Assembly: GCA_963714145.1 (NCBI GenBank)
Contig: OY970235.1
Span: 1,736,001 to 1,800,000 of the forward strand
DNA from: JBBWZH01 sp035544115
Lineage (GTDB): Bacteria; Actinomycetota; Actinomycetes; Mycobacteriales; CADCTP01
Direction: 5' to 3'
DNA length: 64,000 nt
Below, piece after piece: positions 42,489 to 52,874 of this stretch. The notes under the pieces were generated by a model, which worked only from the letters and a program-made list of their open reading frames with translations, made no database searches and was not told the origin of the DNA. The translations under genes were made by a program, and so were the position numbers. Every line of letters starts with the position of its first letter. Position 1 is the first letter of the stretch.

Positions 42489-44294
42489 ATGGTGATGCGG
42501 GCGTCATGGACCTTGTCGGGGAGCCGGGTTGCCGGCGGGTTGGGCGGCGGGGCGAGTGGGCGGGTGTTGCGGCGGCGGCGGATCGACCGGGTGCTGCTGG
42601 GCTTCGCTGTGGTGGCGGTGGCGCTGGTAGGTCTGGGTGCCGCGATGATTGGCAACCCGGAGCGGGTGGCCGGCGCCTGGCTTGGCGCCGAGGTCGGCGA
42701 GGAGGGGTCCGCGCAGATTACCGAGGTGATCGACTGGGACTTCGGGTACAGGCAGCGGCATGGCATCTTCCGGGACGTGCCGGGGCTGGCGGTACAGGCG
42801 CCGGTGCAGGTCACTTCGGCTACCGCGCCGGCGCTGACCGAGCTGACCGCTGTCCAGGGGGGCACCCGGATCCGGGTCGGTGATCCGGCGCGTACGGTCG
42901 GCGGCCGGCACCGTTACCGGATCGGCTACCCGCTCGACGGTGTGGCCGTCGGCGGCCGGTTGGCCTGGGACGCGGTGGGCACCGAGTTCGACGTGACGTT
43001 GCGGAACATCGAGATCCACGTGGTCACGCCGTATGAGCTGACGGCGGTGGGCTGCGCGCGTGGCGGGAGCGGTTCCCAGCAGCCGTGTGAGGTCAGCCAG
43101 CCCGAGCCGGGTCACCTCGTCGTGCGGATCGACCGGCTGCCCGCCCACGGCGGGGTCACCATGTACGCGACCGCGGCCCGCCGGCTCGAGTCCGCGCCGC
43201 GGCTGCAGCCGCCCGGTGCCGAACCGGCTGCCGGCGGCCGGCCGGGCTGGGCGCCGCCGGTGCTGCTGGCGGCGGTGCTCGCGCTGGCCGCCGCGGCGGT
43301 GATGTCCTGGCTGATCCGCCGCGCCGGCCGGGAGCGGGTGGCCGGCGCCGCGGGGATGCTGGCGGTCCGGTCCGGCAGCGACGGCACGGTGCGTCTGGAC
43401 ACCGCGGGTCTGACGGCGCTGGCCGGGCTGGAGTTCAGACCACCGGACGGGCTGAGCCCGGCGCAGGGCGGCGTGCTGCTTGCCGAAGCCGTCCGGACCG
43501 AACACAAGGTGGCGTGGCTGGTCGACGCGGCTGTCAGCGGGCACCTGCGCATCGACGAGAACGGCTCGCGTACCGCGGTGCTGCTGCGCCAGGCCAAGCT
43601 GGTCGACTCGGCTGCCGACGCGGCCACCGCCGCGGTGCTGGATCGGGCCTTCGCCGGCCGGCAGAGGTTGGAGCTGGGCGGCTACGACCGTGAGTTCGCC
43701 GGGGCATGGGGCGAGTTGGGTCGCGAGCTGAAGGACTGGCAGCGGCACAGCGGGCTGTGGGACGCCGCCGGCGACCGGCGCCTTCTGCTGGCCCGGGTGC
43801 TCGGCGCGATCGCCGCGGTGACCGGACTCGGTCTGGTGCTGATCGGCGGGGCGATCACCGTCGAGGGCACCAGCCTGCCGCTGGTCGGGGCCGGTGCCGC
43901 CGCGGCGGGCGCCGGCCTGGCCGCGCTCATCCGCGGCTGGGAACTGCGGGTGCGGACCGCGGTCGGCTCGGCGCTCTGGCTGCGCACCGAAGGGTTCCGC
44001 CGGTACCTGGCCCAAGCCGACGGCGGCCAGGTCGACCAGGTGGCCGGCCACGGCCAGCTCAGCCGGTACGCGGCCTGGGCGATGGCGTTGGGCGAGGGCG
44101 ACCAGTGGGCCCGCGCGCTGGCCACGGCCACCGTCACCGACCCCTACGCCCGGCACTACTCCAGCCTGGGACCCACCCTCTACGGCGCCACCGCAGCCGC
44201 CGCGACCGCACCCTCCAGCAGCAGCAGCGGGTCCAGCGGCAGCAGCGGAGGGGTCGGTGGCGGCGCCGGTGGCGGCGGCGGCGGATCGTGGTAG
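42489..44294 (+). CDS. DUF2207-family membrane protein
   Basis: The ATG at 42489 is chosen; ATG at 42495 is possible. The 601-aa product has a first membrane helix (VLLGFAVVAVALVGLGAAMI), then an extracytoplasmic beta domain with ITEVIDWDFGYRQRHGIFRD, typical of DUF2207. A second membrane helix (PVLLAAVLALAAAAVMSWLI), a cytoplasmic part and two more helices follow. The end is a Ser/Gly run and GGGGGSW. Function of the family is unknown. Confidence 0.85.
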   Translation: MVMRASWTLSGSRVAGGLGGGASGRVLRRRRIDRVLLGFAVVAVALVGLGAAMIGNPERVAGAWLGAEVGEEGSAQITEVIDWDFGYRQRHGIFRDVPGLAVQAPVQVTSATAPALTELTAVQGGTRIRVGDPARTVGGRHRYRIGYPLDGVAVGGRLAWDAVGTEFDVTLRNIEIHVVTPYELTAVGCARGGSGSQQPCEVSQPEPGHLVVRIDRLPAHGGVTMYATAARRLESAPRLQPPGAEPAAGGRPGWAPPVLLAAVLALAAAAVMSWLIRRAGRERVAGAAGMLAVRSGSDGTVRLDTAGLTALAGLEFRPPDGLSPAQGGVLLAEAVRTEHKVAWLVDAAVSGHLRIDENGSRTAVLLRQAKLVDSAADAATAAVLDRAFAGRQRLELGGYDREFAGAWGELGRELKDWQRHSGLWDAAGDRRLLLARVLGAIAAVTGLGLVLIGGAITVEGTSLPLVGAGAAAAGAGLAALIRGWELRVRTAVGSALWLRTEGFRRYLAQADGGQVDQVAGHGQLSRYAAWAMALGEGDQWARALATATVTDPYARHYSSLGPTLYGATAAAATAPSSSSSGSSGSSGGVGGGAGGGGGGSW

Positions 44295-44481
44295 CACCGC
44301 GCCTGCGCCTCTGACCGGTGGGAACGGCACGCTCGCGCCGTCGTCCGCGCGGAGCGCGACGATGCCGTGAGTGGAGACCGTAAGGGGTCGGCGTGTCATG
44401 ATCGGGCCATGTTGGGTTGTGGTGACGGCGCTGGTCTCGTTGCCGGGGTGCGGGTACCTGCGGCGCCGGTCGGGTGACCGG

Positions 44482-45261
44482 ATGGAACGGGAGGCGCGGC
44501 TGGTTCAGGCCTCGTCGTTCGGCGCGGCGGCGGTGGCGTACGCCGAGCACCGTCCGGACTACGCGCCGGGCGCAGTGCGCTGGGCGTTGGAGCCCGCGCC
44601 GGGCCCGCGTGTGCTCGACCTCGGCGCCGGAACCGGCAAGCTCACCGGCATGCTGGTCGCGCTGGGCGCCGAGGTCGTCGCGGTGGAGCCCGACCCGGCG
44701 ATGCTGACGGAGTTGCGCCGCGCGCTGCCGACTGTCCGTGCGCTGCCGGGTAGTGCCGAGGCGATACCGCTGCCGGACGCGTCGGTCCACGCCGTGCTGG
44801 CCGGAAACGCCCTGCACTGGTTCGACATGGCCGTCGCGGAACCGGAGATGGCCAGGGTCCTGGCACCCGGCGGCATCCTGGCCGGCCTGTGGAACGTCAT
44901 AGACAACCGGGTCGACTGGGTTGCCGGACTCGAGCGGGTCAGCGGCAGCGCAGCCATCGGCCCGCGCGACACGCTCAGCAGTTGGCGCGCCGCGACCGCG
45001 GGCGTGCACCTTTCCCACGCCGGCCCGGTCGCCCGGTTCGGCTCGCCGGATCAGGCCGAGTTCGGGCACGGGCAGCGCCGCACCGCCGACTCCCTTGTCG
45101 CGACACTCGGCACGCGCGCCGGGCTGCTGGTCATGTCAGAACAGCAGCGGGCGGCCACGCTCGGCCGGATCCGCGCCTTCCTCGCGAGCATGCCCGAGAC
45201 CACCAGCGGCGAGTTCACCCTCCCGATGCTTACCGGCGTACTCCGCCTCCGGCAGTTGTGA
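44482..45261 (+). CDS. SAM-dependent methyltransferase (type 11-like)
   Basis: The ATG at 44482 gives 259 aa and begins MEREARLVQASSFGAAAVAY, the usual opening of this group (RAxSFGAxAxxYxxxRP). Motif I is VLDLGAGTGKLT and motif II has VVAVEPDPAMLTEL. AIPLPDASVHAVLAGNALHWFD follows. The substrate cannot be told from sequence. An upstream frame extension to 44371 is less likely. Confidence 0.85.
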   Translation: MEREARLVQASSFGAAAVAYAEHRPDYAPGAVRWALEPAPGPRVLDLGAGTGKLTGMLVALGAEVVAVEPDPAMLTELRRALPTVRALPGSAEAIPLPDASVHAVLAGNALHWFDMAVAEPEMARVLAPGGILAGLWNVIDNRVDWVAGLERVSGSAAIGPRDTLSSWRAATAGVHLSHAGPVARFGSPDQAEFGHGQRRTADSLVATLGTRAGLLVMSEQQRAATLGRIRAFLASMPETTSGEFTLPMLTGVLRLRQL

Positions 45262-45403
45262 TCCCGGATCCGCCGGCAGATGTGAGCGTCTCGTCCAGCT
45301 TTGCGGTTGGGCCTGACGTCGGTCCCTGTCGTTGGAGCCGGTGAAGCGGGTGTCGAGGAGTTCGATGAGAATTGGCCGGGTGGCGGGCTGGCAGGATGCT
45401 GGG

Positions 45404-46048
45404 ATGGCGATGCTGGAGCTGTCCCCGGACGAGCTGCTCACCACGACCCGGTCGGTGCGCCGGCGGTTGGACCTGACCCGGCCGGTGCCGCTGGAGTTGG
45501 TGCGCGAGTGTTTGCAGGTGGCGCTGCAGGCGCCCAGTGGGTCCAACCGGCAGTCCTGGCACTGGCTGGTGGTCACCGATCCGGGGCTGCGTCGGGGGAT
45601 CGGCGAGCTGTACCGGCGCGCGGTGGCCGGATACCTGGCCTCACCGGGCGCGGCCGGACGGCTGTTCGCCGAGGACCCGCAGCGCTCGCCGGTGCAGCGC
45701 CGGGTCGGCGACAGCGTGGCCTACCTCGGCGAGCACATGAGCGAGGTGCCGGTGCTGGTCATCGCGTGCCTGCGGGCCGCGCGGTTGCCGGCCGGCAACC
45801 AGGCCGGCCTGTGGGGCTCGCTGCTTCCGGCCGCGTGGAGCTACATGCTCGCCGCCCGGGCACGCGGGCTTGGCACCGCCTGGACCACCCTGCACCTGAG
45901 CTTCGAGACTGAGGTCGCCGCGCTGCTCGGACTGCCGCCGGACGTCCGCCAGGGCGCGTTGATCCCCACCGCCTACTACACCGGCGACGGCTTCCGGCCG
46001 GCACCCCGGCAGCCGCTGGACGACGTGCTGCACGTCAACGGCTGGTAG
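45404..46048 (+). CDS. Nitroreductase-family oxidoreductase
   Basis: The ATG at 45404 gives 214 aa. The flavin-binding pattern includes TRSVRRRLDLTRPVP near the N-terminus, LQAPSGSNRQSWHWLVV and GLGTAWTTLHLSFETEVAAL. The length fits FMN-dependent nitroreductases. A substrate cannot be assigned. An upstream in-frame start at 45332 is possible but has no better ribosome site. Confidence 0.88.
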   Translation: MAMLELSPDELLTTTRSVRRRLDLTRPVPLELVRECLQVALQAPSGSNRQSWHWLVVTDPGLRRGIGELYRRAVAGYLASPGAAGRLFAEDPQRSPVQRRVGDSVAYLGEHMSEVPVLVIACLRAARLPAGNQAGLWGSLLPAAWSYMLAARARGLGTAWTTLHLSFETEVAALLGLPPDVRQGALIPTAYYTGDGFRPAPRQPLDDVLHVNGW

Positions 46049-46063
46049 CCCAGCACGCATGCC

Positions 46064-46091
46064 GCCCGGCCCGCCCAAGGGGAGGCCGGGC
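46064..46091 (+). terminator. Candidate terminator hairpin
   Basis: GCCCGGCC and GGCCGGGC pair across a 12-base loop, 15 bp after the nitroreductase stop. Confidence 0.5.
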
Positions 46092-46430
46092 CGTCAGCGG
46101 AACTCCTGGCATCAGCATGTCCGGCTTCCCGGCCGGTCCCGGTCCCGTCACTTCATGATCGAGCCCGGATCGGTGCCCGGCGCTGCGCCCGGGACGGCTC
46201 GATGGGCATCGGGGTCGAACGAATCGACCGATGTGACATCAAGGGCGTGAACCGTTGACGAATCGGTAACACACCTGGAATCTTGGAACCCTGGTTCGCA
46301 AGAACCGAATCCATGGCTGCAAGAAGTTCACAGAAGGACGCCTGAAACCGCACCGGCTCGACCGTACCGCTGCCGCACGGCTGTCCCGGATCGGCACCGA
46401 TCCACCCTCGTCACCAGAACAGGGGACACC
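46092..46430. other. Upstream region of the glucanase gene
   Basis: A TTGACG -35-like hexamer at 46255-46260 is followed after 17 bp by GAATCT at 46278-46283. Just downstream lies a palindrome, GGTTCgcaaGAACC (46293-46306), preceded by a third half-site GGAACC at 46285-46290. Together they look like a regulated promoter with an operator. No gene is present. Confidence 0.4.
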
Positions 46431-49400
46431 ATGAGACAGAACCAGCTCAGCTGGCGGCTGATCAGCGGCGTGCTCGCCGTGGGCCTGGTCGCTCCCGGGC
46501 TCGTACCCACGCCCGCCGCGGCGGCAGGTGGACCCAACCTGTCTGCCGGCAGGTCGGTCTCGGCCAGCGGAACCCTCGGCGGCTTCCCCGCCGCCAGCGT
46601 CAACGACGGCAACGGGGGAACGTACTGGGAGAGCCCGTCCAACGCGTTCCCGCAGTGGGTGCAGATCGACCTGGGCAGCAGCGTCAGCATCGACCAGGTC
46701 GTGCTGAAGCTGCCGGCCACCTGGGGTGCCCGCACGCAGACGCTCAGCCTGCTGGGCAGCACCGACGGCACCACCTTCAGCACCCTCGCCGCGTCGGCCG
46801 GGCGGGTCTTCAACCCGGCGAGCGCCAACGCGGTCACCGTCGACTTCACCGCCGCGAGCGCGCGCTACGTCCGGGTGAACATCACGGCCAACACCGGCTG
46901 GCCCGCCGCGCAGGTAGCCGAGTTCGAGATCTACGGCGTCGGCGGCCAGACTCCACCGCCCGGCGGCACCGATCTCGCCGCGGGCAAGCCGATCGAGGCC
47001 TCGTCGCAGGTGTTCTCATTCGTCGCGACCAACGCGAACGACGGCAACCTCGGCACCTACTGGGAGTCCGCCGGCTACCCGGCCACGCTGACGGTCAAGC
47101 TCGGCGCCAACGCCGATATCGCCGCCGTGACCGTCAAGTTGAACCCCGACCCGATCTGGGGGCCGCGCACCCAGACGTTCGAGATCCTCGGCCGGGACCA
47201 GGGCAGCGCCGCGTACACCTCGCTGAAGGCCAGCGCCACCTACAGCTTCAGCCCGTCGGCCAACCAGAACTCCGTGACCATCCCGGTCACCGGCCGCACC
47301 GCCGACGTGCAGTTGCGCTTCACCGCCAACAGCGGCGCGCCCGGTCGGGCAGGTCGGCCGAGTTCGCAGGTCATCGGCACCCCGGCGCCCAACCCCGACC
47401 TGGTCGTCACCGCGGCCAGTTGGAGCCCTGCCGCGCCGGACGAGGCCACCCCGGTCACCCTCTCGGCCACGGTACGGAACAGCGGCACGGCAGCGGCCGG
47501 GGCGACCACGGTCGACTTCACCCTGGGCGGCACGGTGGCCGGCAGTGCGCCGGTGCCCGCCCTCAACGCGGGCGCCTCAACCACCGTCACGTTCAACGCC
47601 GGCGCCCGGCCGCAGGGCAGCTACGCCGTCGCCGCCACGGTCGACCCGGCCAACACGGTGGTCGAGCAGAACGACGCCAACAACACGTTCACCGCGGCCG
47701 CGCCGCTGGTGGTCGCTCAGGCGCCCGGCCCCGACCTGCAGGTCCTCGCGCATCAACTCCAACCCGGCCAACCCGGCGGTCGGCGCGGCGGTCACCTTCA
47801 CGCGTGACGGTCAACAACCGCGGCACCACCGCGACGAACGCGACCACGGTCACCCGGGTGACGGTCGGCGGCACCACGCTGAACACCAACACCGCGTCGG
47901 TCGCCGCCGGCGCGACGGTCAACGTGGCGATCAGCGGCAGCTGGACGGCCACCAACGGCGGGGCCACCATCACCGCCACCGCCGACGCGACCAACGTGGT
48001 CGCCGAGACCAACGAGACCAACAACTCGTTCTCCCGGTCGATCGTGGTCGGCCGCGGTGCCGCGGTGCCGTACGTCGAGTACGAGGCGGAGGCCGCGCAC
48101 CTACCAGGGCACCCTGCTGACCGCCGACCCGCTGCGCACCTTCGGGCACACCAACTTCGCCACCGAGTCCTCCGGCCGGCAGTCGGTGCGGCTGAACAGC
48201 ACCGGCCAGTTCGTCGAGTTCACCTCGACCAACCAGACCAACTCGATCGTGGTCCGCAACTCCATCCCGGACTCACCCGGCGGCGGCGGGCATGGAGGCC
48301 ACCATCAGCCTCTACATCAACGGCACCTTCGCCCAGAAGCTGACCCTGTCCTCACGCAACAGCTGGCTGTACGGCACCACCGACGACACCGAGTCGCTGT
48401 CCAACACGCCCGCAGGCCAACGCCCGCCGGCTGTTCGACGAGTCGCACGCGCTGCTGGCGCAGTCGTACCCGGCCGGCACCAGGTTCAGGCTGCAGCGCG
48501 ACGCGAACGACAGCGGCGCCGTTCTACATCATCGACCTGGTCGACCTGGAGCAGGTGGCGCCGCCGCTCAGCCAGCCGGCCGGCTGCACCTCGATCACGT
48601 CGTACGGCGCGGTGCCCAACGACGGCATCGACGACACGGCCGCCATCCAGCGGGCGGTGACCGACGACGAGAACGGCGTGATCAGCTGCGTCTGGATCCC
48701 GGCCGGCCAGTGGCGCCAGGAGCAGAAGATCCTCTCGCCGGACCCGACCCGCGGGCAGTTCAACCAGAAGGGCATCCGCAACGTCACGATCCGCGGCGCC
48801 GGCATGTGGCACTCGCAGCTCTACACGAACACCGAGCCGCAGAACGTGGTGGGCAACATCAACCACCCGCACGAGGGCAACGTCGGCTTCGACATCGACG
48901 ACAACACCCAGATCTCCGACCTCGCGATCTTCGGCATGACCACCAACCGGGCCAACCGGGGGCACGGGCTCAACGGCCGGTTCGGCAAGAACACGAAGAT
49001 CAGCAACGTGTGGATCGAGCACGTCAACGTCGGCGCCTGGGTCGGCCGCGACTACTCCGACACCCCGGCCTACTGGAACCCGGGCGACGGCCTCGAGTTC
49101 ACCGGCATGCGGATCCGCGACACCTACGCCGACGGCATCAACTTCGCCAACGGCACCCGCAACTCCCGGGTGTTCAACTCGTCCTTCCGCACCACCGGCG
49201 ACGACTCGCTCGCCGTGTGGGCCAGCACCGTTCGTCAGGGACCAGGCGGTGGACATCGGGCACGACAACCACTTCGCCAACAACACCGTCCAGCTGCCCG
49301 TGGCGGGCCAACGGCATCGCCATCTACGGCGGCTACGGCAACACGATCGAGAACAACCTGATCTACGACACGATGAACTACCCCGGCATCATGCTGGCGA

Positions 49401-49791
49401 CCGACCACGCCCCGTTGCCGTTCTCCGGGCACGACGCTGATCGCCAACAACGCGCTCTTCCGCTGCGGCGGCGTCGTTCTGGGGCGAGGCGCAGGAGTTC
49501 GGCGCCATCACCCTCTTCGCGGCGGGCCGGGACATCACCGGGGTCACCATCCGGGACACCGACATCTCCGACTCCACCTACGACGGCATCCAGTTCAAGA
49601 CCGGCGGCGGCAACATGCCGGGCGTCGTGATCACCAACGTGCGGATCGACCAGTCCAACAACGGCGCCGGCATCCTCGCGATGGGCGGCGCCCGCGGCAG
49701 CGCGACGCTGACCAACGTGACCATCACCAACTCGGCCAGCGGCAACATCGAGATAGAGCCGGGATCGCAATTCCAGATAACCGGCGGATAG
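46431..49791 (+). pseudogene. Secreted GH87-like alpha-1,3-glucanase/mycodextranase, broken by 13 +1 insertions
   Basis: After removing 13 extra bases the gene reads as one 1,115-aa protein from ATG 46431 to TAG 49791. Order: signal peptide, two F5/8C discoidin-like domains (NDGNGGTYWESPSNAFPQW, then a second copy), two CARDB domains (SATVRNSGTAAAGATTV; VTVNNRGTTATNATTV), a CBM-like domain (YVEYEAEA) and a right-handed beta-helix with DGINFANGTRNSRVFNSSF then GDDSLAVWAS. The Asp spacing fits GH87. Extra bases are at 47346, 47356, 47366, 47751, 47803, 48098, 48288, 48412, 48521, 49230, 49297, 49427 and 49476. Each follows a complete codon. No other damage is seen, so this may be a sequence artefact rather than true decay. 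Confidence 0.82.
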
Positions 49792-49804
49792 CCGCCGCCT
49801 ACCA

Positions 49805-49835
49805 CGGTGGCCCGGCCCGCGCGGCCGGGCCACCG
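49805..49835 (+). terminator. Strong terminator hairpin
   Basis: CGGTGGCCCGGCC and GGCCGGGCCACCG form a perfect 13-bp stem around a 5-base loop, just after the glucanase gene. Confidence 0.75.
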
Positions 49836-50082
49836 CCTTCCCTCGCCGTGCGAGCTCAACCGCAGACCTCGGGCAGTCGCATCCGCAGTAACTGCCCGCC
49901 GCCGCCGACCTTTTAACCGCAGTCTCACCTGGGAGCTCGCTGAGCGCCCGACACCGCCGGCGTCCGAACCACCGAGGCCTTCCGAAGCATCGTCATCGCG
50001 GCACGAGCGTGCACTGGATCATGAGTGTCGGTTTGCCGGCTGGCCGGGTCTGCGGTTGGCGCCACCCTGGCATGCTGAATGA

Positions 50083-50728
50083 GTGGAGGTCTGGACGCAC
50101 CGTGACCGGCGCTACGAGATGACCTCGGGTTACAGCCTGCCCGGCCGAGCGTGGCACTACGAACTGAGCGGGCTGGACGGCCTATCCGGGACTGGGCCGA
50201 CGCTGGTCGTGGTCATCGCCGACGCCGCACCGGATGAGGGACCATGCACCCCTGGCTCGGCCGACGATAGGCGGGTGCACGTGGCAGACGGGCAGTTGCC
50301 GTGGCCGATCCTGCGCCGCTTTGTCACGCTCATCGACGACTCCGGCGACATTCCCGACCATGGGATGAGCCCGCCGATCGGCGAGTTGACCCACTCCGCC
50401 AACACCTGGTCACACGCCAGCACGCGATTCACGGTTAACTCGTTCCACCTGCTCGACCACGACTGCTGGTGCTACGAACTGTGCGCCGATGACCCCGGGG
50501 AGCTCCGACAACAACTACATCGACGTACAGATCCCCGACCGTCAACAGGAGTCCGGACCGTTCGTTCCTGCCGCCGCCACCCATGCGATAGTCACCATGC
50601 ATGGCACCTGGACCCTCCCCTGGCAGGTCCTGCGCCACTTCCTCAACGCCGTGACCACCTCTGGCGACATCGTCGAGGACCACCCAGCACCCACCAGCGC
50701 TACTCCTTACGAACATCGTAACCCCTGA
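50083..50728 (+). pseudogene. Unknown duplicated-domain protein with one +1 frameshift
   Basis: From GTG 50083 the frame runs to a run of four G at 50497-50500. Removing one G joins it to the frame ending at 50728, giving 214 aa. Both halves then share a pattern: an I-x-D/V strand, a Pro-rich loop, W-x-(I/V)-L-R-x-F and SGDI (LPWPILRRFVTLIDDSGDIP; LPWQVLRHFLNAVTTSGDIV). Without the correction the second half is lost. The function is not recognised. Confidence 0.6.
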
Positions 50729-50875
50729 CCGGTCACCGTCAGATCGAGCCATACGCGGCAGAAGCGGATGCGGCTGGGTCGAACGATGTCCCGTTCTGGG
50801 GAGGGGCAACTGCTACCTCAACCGGGCTGGACAAATGAATGCCAATTAACGAGTTCGCGTCCCAGACGGAGGCCC

Positions 50876-50881
50876 TAGCGG
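50876..50881 (+). promoter_or_regulatory. Candidate -10 box TAGCGG
   Basis: ggccCTAGCGGcacg lies 13 bp before the GTG at 50894, so the transcript would have almost no leader. Context matches other candidate boxes in the window. Confidence 0.3.
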
Positions 50882-50893
50882 CACGCTGAGAGC

Positions 50894-51391
50894 GTGAATG
50901 AGATGCATGGATATGACGACGGAGATCTCGTGCGAATCGTTGTTCCTTTCTCAACCAGCGACGGCCGGCGGTACGAAGTAGGCTGGACCGGACAAATCTT
51001 CCCCTTCGACACAACACTGCAGCAGTGCCGTGAGACAGATCGCTACGAGATCAATCTGGACGACGATGGGTACGGTCGAGATCGGGGCTTGGTCGTCGCT
51101 CAGAGCGCGTACTTCGAATTGGGTGCCGAGAATCGACGGCAGGGAGAGTTGCGGCAGGGTGACCGGGTTCGACTCAGAGCGGACATCCATGGCTCGACGG
51201 GTCTCCACGATGCTGGGACGACCGGCACGGTTCTCACCACGCACGTCAAACCTGGCAGCATCCACCACGACATCGCGCTGGACTTTCGCGAAAACATGCG
51301 GGTAGCGGCTGACCAGCTCGAACTAATACCGCAGCCGCCGGCCACCGTGACCTTCGCGGTCGACGGCAGCGTCCACGTCAAGTTCGCCTAG
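50894..51391 (+). CDS. Hypothetical protein with SH3/KOW-like strands
   Basis: The GTG start (or ATG at 50903) gives 165 aa. Two beta-barrel-like halves are visible: DDGDLVRIVVPFSTSDGRRY, and LRQGDRVRLRADIHGSTGLH followed by AGTTGTVL. These resemble KOW or SH3-like folds. It ends VTFAVDGSVHVKFA. A zinc-ribbon gene follows after nine bases. GC content is lower than the window average, so it may be acquired. Confidence 0.65.
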   Translation: MNEMHGYDDGDLVRIVVPFSTSDGRRYEVGWTGQIFPFDTTLQQCRETDRYEINLDDDGYGRDRGLVVAQSAYFELGAENRRQGELRQGDRVRLRADIHGSTGLHDAGTTGTVLTTHVKPGSIHHDIALDFRENMRVAADQLELIPQPPATVTFAVDGSVHVKFA

Positions 51392-51399
51392 GAGATGTC

Positions 51400-51552
51400 A
51401 TGGACAAGTGCCGCAGGTGTTTCGCCGATGTACAGAAGTGCGAGGTCTGCGATGGCCAAACGAAGAAGAGTATTCTCGGGGACACGCTCACCTGCAAAGC
51501 ATGCCAATCGACCGGCAAGCAATGTCCGGAACACGAGGGTTTCTGGCAATAG
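51400..51552 (+). CDS. 50-aa zinc-ribbon-like protein
   Basis: An ATG at 51400 with a GGAG site overlapping the end of the previous gene starts a 50-aa protein. It has CRRC, CEVC, CKAC and a final QCPEH, that is four Cys-rich knuckles suited to two zinc sites. The tight spacing to the KOW-like gene implies an operon. It is easily missed because of its length. The function is unknown; nucleic-acid or protein binding is plausible. Confidence 0.6.
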   Translation: MDKCRRCFADVQKCEVCDGQTKKSILGDTLTCKACQSTGKQCPEHEGFWQ

Positions 51553-51832
51553 ACCCGGTCGCCCTGCGCTGCATGAGCCCGCAGTGCTCGGCGCCAGCAC
51601 AGGCGGAACCCCGATGATCCCGGCGCAGTGCGGGGCGGTGGGTGTGGCTGGCTGGCGGGTCCGACGGTCGAGGTGTGGCGACTGAGTGTACGGGTGTTAG
51701 AAGTGCATGAATGGTATCCACTTACGTAGGCACTACGCGATCGACTGGGGTCGCGGATTCCGACGACCCGTACCGGTGCGCTTCTAGGTTGTGCGGCGAG
51801 CCGCATGGGCCGTCGGCGCCGAATCCAGCGGG

Positions 51833-52706
51833 CTACAAATGTGTCAGCAGTTGTCGGTTGGTTCGGATCTCGTGCCATATGTCACGAGATGAGATTCGGC
51901 CCAGGGTGACGAGGGATCGGAGGGTGGAGAAGGTCGCCTCTGGCGACCATTCCGCAGGGTTGGTACGGATCAGTCCAAGGAGTTCCTTGCACTCGGCGCG
52001 GGATCGGACTGGCATTGTCAACAGTTGATGTCCGCGCGTTTCGCTGCGGTCGGGGGCGTTCTGCCAGCGTTCCTGGACGTCGCCGACGGCGAGCGGCGTC
52101 ACTACGCTGCCGAAGAACTTGAAATCGAGGAGGTCAGTCGCCCACGCGAAGCTGTGCAGGCGCAGTAGCGCCTCGTCGATGTCCGCGTCTGAGAAACCAA
52201 GCTCTTCGTGGAGACCGCGTCTGGCCACGACGTGAGGTGTGGATTCTCCTGGTGCTCGGTTCGCGGCCGCGAAGTCCCGAAGCGTAGCGTTTTCCCCGAC
52301 GGCGTTGATAATCTTGTCGGCCGCCCAGAATCCGCCGGCCCCTCTATTCCGTGATCGACGGGCAAGCACGAGTTGCTCTCCGTCTTCACAGAATACGGAG
52401 AGTCCGATGCTGCAGGGGGTAGGGAAGCCATGGATCGGTTCGTCTGGTCCAGCGTCGCGAGCGATGGCGTCGAGGACCGTCCGTTCTGGTCCTGCACCTT
52501 GGAGTCGCAGGACGTGAGTGGTCAAGTAGTCGAAGAAGCGGTACTCGTGGACGCTCAGCACGAGAGTGTGGGCGCGGCCCGCAAGTTCGAGGAAGGGATC
52601 GTCGGAGACTCTCGTATTTGATATGGAGGAGATGCCGACCTGCTCACCATCAGTGAGCCCAGCAGATAACCACTCCGAGGTGTGAGCTTCGCGGAATTCC
52701 TTCGTC
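51833..52706 (-). pseudogene. C-terminal part of TM/Nudix-like gene split by IS21
   Basis: The frame is open from the left end of the IS21 element down to the TGA at 51833. It reads EFREAHTSEWLSAGLTDGEQ, then a region with GGFWAADKIINAVGENATLR and RRGLHEELGF, which resembles a partial Nudix box (E-x8-R-x-L-x-E-E-x-G). Joining it across the 7-bp target duplication to the fragment at 55637-55912 restores one frame of about 380 codons. An internal GTG at 52561 could start a truncated product. Confidence 0.75.
52700..52706 (+). repeat. IS21 target duplication, left copy
   Basis: CTTCGTC directly precedes the left end and recurs at 55637-55643 after the right end. Seven bases is within the range for IS21. 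Confidence 0.85.
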
Positions 52707-52874
52707 TGTCGGCGCTCACGAAATTCCCCAGTTGTCGGGTTTGACGCTCAGGTAATTCCCCACCCCGGTTGCTCGTCGCTCAGGTAATTCCCATGGGGAC
52801 GGCGAGCGTGCCGTCGGGTGGTGGTCCTCGCTAGTCGTGCAGGGTGCTGCCTCGTCCGGGTGACGGGGGAGCCG

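Noticed and set aside
46431..49791. Programmed +1 frameshifting in the glucanase gene
   Set aside because: Thirteen sites with no shared slippery sequence or following stop signal make this implausible; merged copies or sequence error fit better.
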